A stretch of 20,313 nt of DNA from Phycisphaeraceae bacterium (GCA_028281485.1 JANQJT010000226.1:1-20313), one strand, 5' to 3'. Positions 1 to 6,581 are shown, counted from the first letter of the stretch. Notes: generated by a model from the letters alone, not told the origin. Made by a program: numbers and translations.

Positions 1-1062
1 CGGAACGGCGAACGGTTTGTCGGTGAGGACGCTGAGAAGTACTGGATGGTCAGCGAAAAGTCGTCCGGCGGGATTCACACCGGCGGCATCGACCTGTACG
101 TCGGCGGTGTGGAGCACGCGGTGTTGCACCTGCTGTACGCGCGGTTTTGGCACAAGGTGTTGTTCGATCTCGGTCACGTCTCGACGCCCGAACCGTTCGG
201 TCGCTTGTTCAACCAGGGCTACATCCAGGCGTACTGTTACCGCGACGAACGCGGCATCGCTGTGCCGGCCACGGAGGTGGTCAACACCGACGGCAAGCCC
301 GCGACGGAAGTGCAGGGCCAGTCCGGTGAGCGTTTCTTCCACAACGACGTGCCGGTGACCGAAGAGTACGGCAAGATGGGCAAGTCGTTGAAGAACGCGG
401 TCAGCCCTGACGAGGTGTGTGAGCGGTACGGTTGCGACACGCTGCGTTTGTACGAGATGTATCTTGGGCCGCTGGATCAGTCCAAGCCGTGGGCGACGCG
501 AGACATCATCGGTGTGCACCGCTTCCTGCAGCGCATCTGGCGGAACTTCGTCAACGAAGAAACGAACGAGCTGCGCGTCAACGACGCCGAGCCGACCGAG
601 GACCTGATGCGCCTGGTGCACAAGACGATCGCGAAGGTCACCGACGACATGGAGCGCATGAGCTACAACACGGCCATCGCGGCGTTGATCGAGATGAACA
701 ACGCGCTGGTGAAGGTCGAAGCGCTGCCGCGAGCGGTGGCCGAGCCTTTCGTGTTGATGCTGGGCCCGATCGCGCCGCACATCGCCGAGGAGCTCTGGCG
801 TCGGATGGGTCACGAGCGGTCGCTGGCCTACGAGCCCTGGCCGAGCTTTGACGAGCGGTGGCTGACCGAGGACACGGTCGAGATCGTCGTGCAGGTGTTG
901 GGCAAGGTGCGTGGCAAGGTGAGCGTGCCGGCCGACGCCGATCAGAAAGCGATCGAGGCTGCGGCGCTGGCCGACGAGAAGATCGCGTCGCTGATCGAGG
1001 GCAAGACCGTGCGCAAGGTGATCGTCGTGCCGGGCAAGCTGGTGAACATCGTCGCCAACTGA
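1..1062 (+). CDS. leuS: Leucyl-tRNA synthetase, C-terminal part (5' end outside window)
   Basis: The reading frame is open from the first base, so only about the last 353 residues are present; bacterial LeuRS is usually 800-870 residues. The enzyme charges tRNA-Leu with leucine in the cytoplasm. The segment starts in the catalytic core with the LeuRS signature VGGVEHAVLHLLYARFWHKV (about residues 35-54 of this fragment). It continues with HVSTPEPFGRLFNQG and the class I KMSKS loop as KMGKS at 373-387, where Gly replaces the first Ser. The helical anticodon-binding domain (about 490-840) and the small C-terminal domain with VLGKVRGKVSVP and the ending VVPGKLVNIVAN follow. A short extra stretch separates YW from the IDLYVGG motif compared with E. 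coli LeuRS, where the equivalent is YWLPVDIYIGG. The stop lies 14 bp before the next gene, so the two are probably co-transcribed. Confidence 0.97.
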   Translation, partial: RNGERFVGEDAEKYWMVSEKSSGGIHTGGIDLYVGGVEHAVLHLLYARFWHKVLFDLGHVSTPEPFGRLFNQGYIQAYCYRDERGIAVPATEVVNTDGKPATEVQGQSGERFFHNDVPVTEEYGKMGKSLKNAVSPDEVCERYGCDTLRLYEMYLGPLDQSKPWATRDIIGVHRFLQRIWRNFVNEETNELRVNDAEPTEDLMRLVHKTIAKVTDDMERMSYNTAIAALIEMNNALVKVEALPRAVAEPFVLMLGPIAPHIAEELWRRMGHERSLAYEPWPSFDERWLTEDTVEIVVQVLGKVRGKVSVPADADQKAIEAAALADEKIASLIEGKTVRKVIVVPGKLVNIVAN

Positions 1063-1076
1063 TTGGGGTTGGGATC

Positions 1077-1499
1077 GTGGCGGAACGAAAGACACCTTCT
1101 TCGAAGGAACAGCGGGCCGAATCGGGCCGCGCGTGGTCGCTGGTCAGCGTGATGCTGTACGTGATGAACCTGTTGGGGTTGTTGCTGACACCGGTTGTGA
1201 TCGTGTCGGCCAACAACTGGTTGCTCAAGCCGCGATTCGAGGAAGCAAACGCGCCGCTGCACTGGTTGATGGTGTGGTTTTTCAAGTGGACTTATGTCAG
1301 CGCGTTGATCCCGTTTGTCTTGCTGGTGGGTGTGCTAACGGTTTTTGAGTTCACCGTCGGCAACAAGAAAATGACCAGCGCGTTGAATCTGCTGGTGGCG
1401 GTCGCGGAGGGGGCGTTGTTGGCCGTGTGGCTGGTTGGGATCATCTTGAGCTGTTTTGGGATGATGGATTCGATCACGGGTGTGACGATGGCTCATTGA
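1077..1499 (+). CDS. Small three-helix membrane protein of unknown function
   Basis: I do not recognise this 140-residue protein. The GTG start at 1077 lies 14 bp after leuS and is preceded by a G-rich ATTGGGG stretch; no in-frame ATG gives a better N-terminus. The N-terminal 18 residues are charged and polar (ERKTPSSKEQRAESGR). Three hydrophobic segments follow, at about 20-45, 70-94 and 102-128. A polar loop, NNWLLKPRFEEAN, lies between the first and second. No catalytic motif, heme ligand pattern or transporter signature is visible. Its stop codon TGA overlaps the T-tract of the converging terminator of the amtB-glnK unit. Close spacing to leuS suggests read-through transcription rather than a functional link. 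It is a real gene by frame, composition and membrane pattern, but function is unknown. Confidence 0.7.
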   Translation: MAERKTPSSKEQRAESGRAWSLVSVMLYVMNLLGLLLTPVVIVSANNWLLKPRFEEANAPLHWLMVWFFKWTYVSALIPFVLLVGVLTVFEFTVGNKKMTSALNLLVAVAEGALLAVWLVGIILSCFGMMDSITGVTMAH

Positions 1500-1529
1500 A
1501 AACCCGCCGCCAGCGGACTGGCGACGGGT
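1499..1529 (-). terminator. Intrinsic terminator of the amtB-glnK unit
   Basis: Read on the minus strand, ACCCGTCGCCAG, loop TCCG, then CTGGCGGCGGGT form a 12-bp stem with one G-U pair, followed by TTTT. It starts about 70 bp after the glnK stop. On the plus strand the stem has a C-A mismatch and no T-tract follows, so it should act only on minus-strand transcription. The T-tract overlaps the stop codon of the converging membrane-protein gene. Confidence 0.85.
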
Positions 1530-1598
1530 ATGGTTCGACCCTGGTCGGCATTGGAATGTCGGGCTGGCGCCCGGTTTGGTGTGAGCCGGTGGATCGGA

Positions 1599-1940
1599 TC
1601 AGATCGCGTCGCTGCCTTCTTCGCCGGTTCGGATGCGGATGCATTTTTCCAGCGGGGTGACGAAGATTTTGCCGTCGCCGACCTCGCCGTGCCCGTGACG
1701 GGCGGCGTTGAGGATGGCGTTGATCGCCACGTCGACGTACTCCTCGTTGCAGGCGATGTCGATGCGCGTCTTGGGCAGCAGGTGGGGGGCCACCAGCTGG
1801 CCGCGGTAGAGCTCGACGTCTTCGGCGCGTCCGCGTCCGGCGCAACGGCTGACGGAGATGCGGTAGATCTCGGCCTTGACCAGCGCGTCGCGCACGGCCT
1901 CGAGCTTGTCCGGTTGAATGATTGCGGTCACCAATTTCAT
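1599..1940 (-). CDS. glnK: P-II nitrogen regulatory protein with divergent T-loop
   Basis: A 113-residue P-II signal protein. Trimers bind ATP/ADP and 2-oxoglutarate and, when paired with AmtB, plug the ammonium channel. The start MKLVTAIIQP is chosen because it matches the family N-terminus and has AAGGAGA about 9 bp upstream; an upstream in-frame ATG would add ten unlikely residues. Visible motifs are GRGRAEDVELYRG (T-loop base, 35-47), GDGKIFV (nucleotide-binding B-loop, 88-94) and IRIRTGE (101-107). The T-loop is unusual. Compared with E. coli GlnB it is one residue shorter, the Gln39 position is Ala, and the segment that carries the uridylylated Tyr51 reads RGQLVAPHLLPK with no Tyr there. 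The Tyr equivalent to Tyr46 is kept. The gene lies 42 bp downstream of amtB in the same unit, which supports a channel-regulating (GlnK-type) role. Confidence 0.96.
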   Translation of the reverse strand: MKLVTAIIQPDKLEAVRDALVKAEIYRISVSRCAGRGRAEDVELYRGQLVAPHLLPKTRIDIACNEEYVDVAINAILNAARHGHGEVGDGKIFVTPLEKCIRIRTGEEGSDAI

Positions 1941-1982
1941 GGTGTGTATCTCCTTCGTGCCCGGTGGCACGATGTGTTTGGT

Positions 1983-3389
1983 TTACTCGGGGTTCAGCAG
2001 GCCGTAGCCGTGCTCGCCGTGCAGTTCGTGGTCCAGGCCGGCCATCTCGCCGTTGTCGTGGAGACGCAGGCCGACGATCTTGTCGACGATAAACAGCAGC
2101 ACCAGCGTGGCGATGCCCGCGCCGATGATGGTGATGCCGACGCCTTCGACCTGTACCCAGACCTGGTGGAGCCAGCCCTCTGCGCCGATGGCCGGTCCGT
2201 CGCGGAGGAACAGGACCAGGCCGATCGCACCGATGATGCCCGCCATGCCGTGGATGCCGAACACGTCGAGCGTGTCGTCGTAGCCGAGCTTGTTCTTGAG
2301 ACCGATCGCCATGATGCAGACCAGCGAGGCGACGGCACCGAGCACGATCGCGCCGAGCACGGTCACGCTGCCGGCGGCGGGGGTGATGGCGACAAGGCCG
2401 GCGAGGATGCCGGACGCCATGCCGAGGCTGGTCGCCTTGCCGTGCTTGAGGCCTTCGATGGTGACCCAGCTGAGCGCACCGGCAGCGGCGGCGATCTGGG
2501 TGACGGTCAGGGCCTGGGCGGTGGCGAAGCCGCTGCTCACGGCCGAGCCGGCGTTAAAGCCGAACCAACCGACCCACAGCAGGCCGACACCGATGAGTGT
2601 CATGACGAGGTTGCTGGGATGCATCGCCACAGCGGGGTAGCCGCGGCGTGAGCCGAGATAGAGCGCGGCAACGAGGCCGGAGACACCCGCGGAGATGTGC
2701 ACCACGGTGCCGCCGGCGAAGTCGATCGCGCCCTTGGCGTAGAGGTAGCCGACCGAATCTTCGTTGCCGGACCAGACCGAGTGGCACAGCGGGAAGTAAA
2801 CCACCAGGCCCCACAGCGCGATAAAGACGCAGTAGCCGCGGAAGCGTACGCGCTCAGCGAACGCACCGGCGATCAGCGCCGGGGTGATGATGGCGAACTT
2901 GCCCTGGAACATGGCAAACACCAGGTCGGGCAGGCCGTCGCCCCAGGTGCCTACGGCGGTGGCGACGTCGAGGTCGCGCAACAACACGAGGCCCGAGTCC
3001 CACGCCAGCCAGCCGGCCAGGAAACCCTCGCCGCCAAAGACGTTCTTGCCGAAGCTCATTGCGAAACCGCAGATCGCCCAGAGCACACCCATGATGGCCA
3101 TGGCCGCGAAGCTGTGCATCATCGTGCCCAGCACGTTCTTCGTGCGGACCAGGCCGCCGTAGAACATCGCCAGGCCCGGCACCATCAGCAGCACCAGCGC
3201 GGTGCTGGTCAGCATCCACGCGGTCGTGCCGGTGTCGATGGGCGGGGTTTCGGTGACGGCTTCGGTCACCTGCTCTGCGGCGATGGCCGGATCGACCGGG
3301 GGATCGGTATCACCGTCTTGTGCGAGCGCGAAACTCGCCAGGCCCAACAGCAACATCGCCGTCAGACCAAACGTTAAGCGTTTGGGCAT
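1983..3389 (-). CDS. amtB: Ammonium transporter AmtB with signal peptide
   Basis: A 468-residue Amt/Rh channel of the inner membrane that conducts ammonia/ammonium. The start at MPKRLTFGLT has AAGGAGG about 7 bp upstream and gives a classic signal peptide (residues 1-23, ending FALA before QDGD). An upstream in-frame start would add 30 polar residues and is rejected. After a Pro/Thr/Glu-rich linker (25-54) come about 11 membrane helices beginning WMLTSTALVLLMVPGLAMFYGG (split over about 58-79). The conserved Asp is in AIDFAGGTVVHISAG (D223), and the pore twin histidines are H231 and H380 (FGIHGMAG). WVGWFGFNAGSA and the C-terminal tail LDHELHGEHGYG are also typical. It precedes glnK, the reverse of the E. 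coli order. Putative sigma-54 and NtrC-like sites upstream suggest nitrogen control. Confidence 0.98.
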   Translation of the reverse strand: MPKRLTFGLTAMLLLGLASFALAQDGDTDPPVDPAIAAEQVTEAVTETPPIDTGTTAWMLTSTALVLLMVPGLAMFYGGLVRTKNVLGTMMHSFAAMAIMGVLWAICGFAMSFGKNVFGGEGFLAGWLAWDSGLVLLRDLDVATAVGTWGDGLPDLVFAMFQGKFAIITPALIAGAFAERVRFRGYCVFIALWGLVVYFPLCHSVWSGNEDSVGYLYAKGAIDFAGGTVVHISAGVSGLVAALYLGSRRGYPAVAMHPSNLVMTLIGVGLLWVGWFGFNAGSAVSSGFATAQALTVTQIAAAAGALSWVTIEGLKHGKATSLGMASGILAGLVAITPAAGSVTVLGAIVLGAVASLVCIMAIGLKNKLGYDDTLDVFGIHGMAGIIGAIGLVLFLRDGPAIGAEGWLHQVWVQVEGVGITIIGAGIATLVLLFIVDKIVGLRLHDNGEMAGLDHELHGEHGYGLLNPE

Positions 3390-3476
3390 CACGTGCCTCC
3401 TTATAGAATGGTCTCGTTCGACCCGAGGGCCGACCGCGCGCGTCCCTGTATTCGCACGCGAAGCACGCAACCTTAA

Positions 3477-3492
3477 CACAAACGCTGTGCCG
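3477..3492 (-). promoter_or_regulatory. Candidate sigma-54 (-24/-12) promoter of amtB
   Basis: On the minus strand the sequence CGGCAC-AGCGT-TTGTG fits the sigma-54 pattern TGGCAC-N5-TTGCA at 5 of 6 bases in the -24 box and keeps TTG in the -12 box. The nearly invariant GC of the -12 element is GT here, which weakens the call. The predicted start would be near 3466, giving a leader of about 75 nt before amtB. The window encodes an activator with an intact GAFTGA motif, so sigma-54 should exist in this organism. Confidence 0.35.
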
Positions 3493-3558
3493 GACCGAGT
3501 TTGGGCTTTAAGTGATGGGGCGGTCTGTGTTTACGACAGAATCGACAGCCGGATAGTC

Positions 3559-3575
3559 TGCACAAAAACCGTGCA
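3559..3575. promoter_or_regulatory. NtrC-box-like dyad upstream of amtB
   Basis: TGCAC-N7-GTGCA is a perfect 5-bp dyad with the same half-sites and spacing as enterobacterial NtrC boxes such as those at glnA (TGCAC-N7-GTGCN). It lies about 100 bp upstream of the predicted amtB start point, a usual distance for a sigma-54 enhancer. The site sits between the methyltransferase stop (3602) and amtB. An alternative is a weak 5-bp hairpin with a T-rich loop after the methyltransferase gene. Confidence 0.45.
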
Positions 3576-3601
3576 ACACGTCGAATTCGAGCGTGAATTG
3601 C

Positions 3602-4525
3602 CTAAACATTGGGCGGTTTGGCAAGCACCGCCACCTTCAGATAGTCCGCGCCGGGAAAGTCCGGCGGGGGGGCGATCCAGTCGGTGAGCGTCAGGCCCTT
3701 GGGCAGCCATCGGCGAAACGCCCGCTGGTCGGTCTGGGCGTGGTTGCAGCACGCCAACACGTATCCGCCGATTCGCAAGGCGCGTGCCAGATGCGGGCTC
3801 ATCAGCTTGTACCCCTCGGCGATGGTGAACCGCTTGCCCTTCTTCGGGTTCGCGAAGCTGGGTGGATCGACGATGATCACGTCGTAGCTCTCGTTTTCCT
3901 GGCGCTGCAGAAAACTGACCGCGTCGTTGCGTCGTTGACGGACGGTGTCGACGCCGTTGAGCTGCTGGTTTTCCTGTGCCCAGGCGAGCCACTTCTTTGT
4001 GGTGTCCACCTCGATCACGCTCGTCGCGCCGCCCAACGCCGCGGCGATCGAGAACGGGCCGGTGTAGCTGAAGAGGTTCAACACCTCCGCGCCCTCAGCG
4101 TGCCGTCGCACCCACTGCCTGCCTTCTGCCATGTCCAGGAACAAGCCCGTGCTGAATCCCGCTTCGCTGAAGGAGACGGCGAAGCGCATGCCGTGTTCGG
4201 TGGTCTTGAATCGGTCGGGCGTGGGTTGGCCGGCGAGGGTGACGGCGTCGGCTTGGCCGGCGTGCTTGGACAGGTCGTCGGGTCGGACTTTCAACGTCGC
4301 GCCGTGGGCGGGGCGGTCGGCGTCTCGCAGGGCAGACAGGGTCTGTTCGGCGATGGATTGGAGCGTGGCGTGGTCGCGGCCGCGGTAGTCGGTTAACAAA
4401 AGGTGGCCGGCGTAGTCGTCGACGGTGAGGTCGGGGAGGACCTCGTGATGAGACAGCCGCACCGCGTCACGGTTCGCGTAGAGCGGCAGTCGTGCGGCGA
4501 GGATGGATTGGATCGATATGGTCAT
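3602..4525 (-). CDS. Class I SAM-dependent RNA methyltransferase, RlmI-like
   Basis: A 307-residue Rossmann methyltransferase of the RlmI/RlmK (COG1092) type, which methylates 23S rRNA. The N-terminal part (about 1-110, with DDYAGHLLLTDY) resembles the middle domain of RlmI. The AdoMet motif I is NLFSYTGPFSIAAALGGA (150-167), preceded by the family motif GLFLDMAEGR (127-136). Motif IV is VDPPSFANP (219-227). A cysteine pair ACC (258-260) occupies the place of the SCS-type motif near the catalytic cysteine of RlmI, compatible with m5C formation but not proof. The N-terminal PUA domain of E. coli RlmI (about 396 residues in total) is missing. The ATG lies 16 bp after dapL, so the two are probably one operon; no strong Shine-Dalgarno is visible. 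The exact RNA target is unknown. Confidence 0.86.
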   Translation of the reverse strand: MTISIQSILAARLPLYANRDAVRLSHHEVLPDLTVDDYAGHLLLTDYRGRDHATLQSIAEQTLSALRDADRPAHGATLKVRPDDLSKHAGQADAVTLAGQPTPDRFKTTEHGMRFAVSFSEAGFSTGLFLDMAEGRQWVRRHAEGAEVLNLFSYTGPFSIAAALGGATSVIEVDTTKKWLAWAQENQQLNGVDTVRQRRNDAVSFLQRQENESYDVIIVDPPSFANPKKGKRFTIAEGYKLMSPHLARALRIGGYVLACCNHAQTDQRAFRRWLPKGLTLTDWIAPPPDFPGADYLKVAVLAKPPNV

Positions 4526-4541
4526 GCGGATCGTGTTCGCT

Positions 4542-5777
4542 TCACACGCCGATGCCGGCGGTGATGCGCTTCATGGCTTCTTCCACGTTCTCGCGGCTGT
4601 TGAAGGCGCTGATGCGGAAGTATCCCTCGCCGGCGGCGCCGAAGCCCGAGCCGGGCGTGCCCACGACGTGTGCCTCGTTCAACAGCTTGTCGAACAGGCC
4701 CCAGGAGTCCAGGCCTTCGGGACACTTCACCCAGACGTACGGCGCGTGCTCGCCGCCGTAGACGGTCATGCCGGCCGCGGTAAGCGACTCGCGGATGATG
4801 CGCGCGTTTTCGAGGTAGAACGCGATCAAGTCTCTGATCTGTGCGCGGCCCTCGGGTGAGTACGCCGCCTCGGCGCCGCGCTGAACGATGTACGACACAC
4901 CGTTGAACTTGGTGGACTGACGCCGGCTCCACAGGCCGTTCAGTTCCACGGCCTCGCCCGCGGCGTTCTTGCCGACCAGGCCCTTGGGCACGACGGTGAA
5001 CGCGCAACGCGTGCCGGTGAATCCGGCGCTCTTGCTGAACGAGTAGAACTCGATGGCACACTCGCGTGCGCCGTCGATCTGGTAGATCGAGGCGGGGATG
5101 TCGGGGTCGGTGATGAAGTCGCGGTAGGCGGTGTCGAAGAGGATGATCGAGCCGTGCTCGCGGGCGTAGGCGACCCAGCGTTCGAGGTACTCGCGTGAGG
5201 CGACGGCGCCGGTGGGGTTATTGGGGAAGCAAAGGTAGATCAGATCCACGGGCTGATCGGGCAGGGGGGCGGTGAAGTCGTTGTCGGCGGTCAGCGGCAG
5301 GTAGACGAGGCCCGCGAACTCGCCGGCGTCGTTGGCGTCGCCGGTGTGGCCGGCCATGACGTTGGTGTCGACGTAGACGGGGTAGACCGGGTCGGTCACG
5401 GCGATCGTGTTGTCACCGCCGAAGATGTCCAGGACGTTGCCCGAGTCGCACTTGGAACCGTCGGAGACGAAGATCTCGTCGGGCGTGATGTCGCAGCCGC
5501 GCGCGGTGTATTCGTGTTCGACGATCGCTTCGCGCAGGAAGGCGTAGCCCTGCTCGGGGCCGTAGCCTCGGAAGGTGTTGCGCTGGCCCATCTCGTCGAC
5601 GGCGTCGTGCATGGCCTGGCGGCAGGCGGCGGGGAGCGGTTCGGTGACGTCACCGATGCCCAACTTGATGATCTGGGCGTCGGGGTGGGTCTCGGCGAAG
5701 GCGTTGACGCGTCGGGCGATCTCGGGAAAGAGATAACCGGCCTTGAGCTTGAGGTAGTTGTCGTTAATGCGGGTCAT
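4542..5777 (-). CDS. dapL: LL-diaminopimelate aminotransferase
   Basis: A 411-residue PLP enzyme that converts tetrahydrodipicolinate directly to LL-diaminopimelate in lysine and peptidoglycan precursor synthesis. This one-step route is known from plants, chlamydiae, cyanobacteria, spirochaetes and planctomycetes. The start MTRINDNYLKLKAGYLFPEI matches the DapL N-terminus and gives the usual family length; the open frame extends 73 codons further upstream through intergenic DNA and that part is rejected. Visible motifs are IKLGIGDVTEPLP (37-49), SDGSKCD (105-111), FPNNPTG (184-190), FDTAYRDF (214-221) and the PLP-lysine motif SFSKSAGFTGTR (K249). The Shine-Dalgarno is weak (GTGAGAAAA). The next gene in the unit is the methyltransferase. 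Confidence 0.96.
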   Translation of the reverse strand: MTRINDNYLKLKAGYLFPEIARRVNAFAETHPDAQIIKLGIGDVTEPLPAACRQAMHDAVDEMGQRNTFRGYGPEQGYAFLREAIVEHEYTARGCDITPDEIFVSDGSKCDSGNVLDIFGGDNTIAVTDPVYPVYVDTNVMAGHTGDANDAGEFAGLVYLPLTADNDFTAPLPDQPVDLIYLCFPNNPTGAVASREYLERWVAYAREHGSIILFDTAYRDFITDPDIPASIYQIDGARECAIEFYSFSKSAGFTGTRCAFTVVPKGLVGKNAAGEAVELNGLWSRRQSTKFNGVSYIVQRGAEAAYSPEGRAQIRDLIAFYLENARIIRESLTAAGMTVYGGEHAPYVWVKCPEGLDSWGLFDKLLNEAHVVGTPGSGFGAAGEGYFRISAFNSRENVEEAMKRITAGIGV

Positions 5778-6053
5778 GGTTTTTCTCACGTGTGATCGAT
5801 TGGGCCGCTTATCATAGAGCGATTGCCGTTCCCTTCCAGCGGGGTTGATCACGGGTAGGGCGGGGTGGCGGCGGGGAAAATCGAGAGATGTGAGATTAAT
5901 TTTTTGCCGGGTCAGGAAGCTGTTCTGGCGGGGCACCCCATGATCTAGTGGCGGATTATCGGGCCAACCACATTTTCTGGTGGCGGCCATCCACAATGCG
6001 GGAATCTCCGCAGCTCGATCCCTATTAACACGTCAGAAACCGCGTTTTTTCGC

Positions 6054-6081
6054 TTGCAATTGGGTCCGTATTCGTTATTTT
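6054..6081 (+). promoter_or_regulatory. Candidate sigma-70-type promoter for the merR-type gene
   Basis: TTGCAA, a 16-bp spacer, then TATTTT gives 4 of 6 matches to each consensus hexamer, in the most AT-rich part of the gap. It would give a 5' leader of about 225 nt before the ATG at 6318. The -10 hexamer overlaps the dyad at 6079-6093. Confidence 0.35.
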
Positions 6082-6093
6082 ACATTTTGTAAA
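6079..6093. promoter_or_regulatory. 15-bp dyad, possible MerR-type operator
   Basis: TTTACA-TTT-TGTAAA is a perfect 6-bp inverted repeat around 3 bp. On the minus strand it sits exactly centred in a 17-bp spacer between TTGACG (6095-6100) and TAACGA (6072-6077). MerR-family regulators typically bind dyads inside the promoter spacer, though usually with 19-20 bp spacing. The nearest candidate binder is the HTH protein encoded at 6318. The link is inferred from position only. Confidence 0.4.
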
Positions 6094-6167
6094 TCGTCAA
6101 TTGATTATTTTGAAGCCGGATGGGCGATGTAGCCAATGGCGATTTATCAGGCGTGATGGAAGTTCAC

Positions 6168-6200
6168 CGGGGCCGCGACCGTTCGGTCGCAAGGCCTCCG
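6168..6200 (+). promoter_or_regulatory. Stable stem-loop in the leader of the merR-type gene
   Basis: CGG-GGCC-GCGACC, loop GTTC, then GGTCGC-AA-GGCC-T-CCG pair over 13 bp with two small bulges (AA and T). No T-tract follows, so it is not a simple terminator. It lies about 120 bp before the ATG. The sequence GGTCGCAAGGCCTCCG vaguely recalls the 3' part of GEMM-I c-di-GMP aptamers, but the required upstream GCACAGGGCAAACC half is absent, so no riboswitch class is assigned. Confidence 0.45.
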
Positions 6201-6317
6201 AGATTTGAGCCAAGTGTAAAGAGGTTCCGTTCGACGACTCGCCCAACCCGTTGCGCTCGCGAGGGCCGCATGGATTACGAGTGTCGCGGGGCCTCACTTG
6301 CAGGAGAAGGAATCACG

Positions 6318-6581
6318 ATGGCGTCGATCAGCAGTACCGTCAGCCCTGTCATTCCCCCGAAGCTGTATCGCATCGGCGAGATCGTGCAGCACACCGGCCT
6401 CAGCCGTCAGACGATCCACAACTACACCGTGTTCGGCCTGATCAAGGAAGTCGACTGGACACCCGGCGGACACCGTCTCTACGACGAGTCGGTCTTCTTC
6501 CGCCTGCAGCGTGTCGCCGAGCTCAAGCCCCGGCGATCCATGGTTGAGATCAAGCGACTGTTGGACAACGAGTCAGACTGA
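6318..6581 (+). CDS. Solo MerR-type helix-turn-helix regulator
   Basis: An 87-residue DNA-binding protein. The ATG at 6318 is chosen for its strong AGGAGAAGGA 7-16 bp upstream; the longer open frame from 6120 has no site and encodes leader DNA. After a 16-residue N-terminal tail the winged HTH follows: LYRIGEIVQHTGLSRQTIHN (17-36), then YTVFGLIKEVDWTPGGHRLY, where the wing motif GGHRLY is typical of MerR proteins. VFFRLQRVAELK and the short helix SMVEIKRLL end it. There is no effector domain and no long dimerisation coiled coil, and no cysteine metal site, so it is not a classic metal or drug sensor. It could act as a simple repressor or activator, possibly of its own divergent promoter region or of the following flagellar genes. 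The gap to the next gene is 38 bp in the same direction. Confidence 0.87.
   Translation: MASISSTVSPVIPPKLYRIGEIVQHTGLSRQTIHNYTVFGLIKEVDWTPGGHRLYDESVFFRLQRVAELKPRRSMVEIKRLLDNESD

Larger units (their letters stand above)
5778..6317. other. Divergent intergenic region between dapL and the merR-type gene
   Basis: This 540-bp stretch is the only long gap. No convincing gene is present; open frames across it lack ribosome sites and protein-like composition. The part 5880-6120 is clearly richer in A and T than the rest. It holds a T-run at 6045-6050, a stem-forming segment at about 5962-5989 (GGCC-AA-CCAC...GTGG-C-GGCC), a promoter-like pair with a dyad at 6054-6093, and a stable stem-loop at 6168-6200. 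On the minus strand a TATGAT hexamer lies about 45 bp upstream of dapL without a good -35 box. Confidence 0.7.

Noticed and set aside
1530..1550. GGTTCGACC resembling a tRNA T-arm
   Set aside because: No T-stem pairing, acceptor stem or anticodon arm can be built around it.
1530..2651. Long plus-strand open frame of 373 codons over glnK and amtB
   Set aside because: It is antisense to two well-defined genes, has no ribosome site and a composition typical of high-GC shadow frames.
5778..5996. N-terminal extension of dapL by 73 codons
   Set aside because: The extension is polar and lies in intergenic DNA; the MTRINDNYLK start matches DapL family length.
6075..6085. TTATTTTACAT resembles the XerD half-site of E. 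coli dif (9 of 11)
   Set aside because: The expected XerC arm 6 bp away does not match (AATTGGGTCCG), so a dif site is not supported.
6168..6220. Possible GEMM-I c-di-GMP riboswitch
   Set aside because: Only a short GCAAGGCCTCCG stretch is similar; the conserved 5' half and the second stem pattern are missing.
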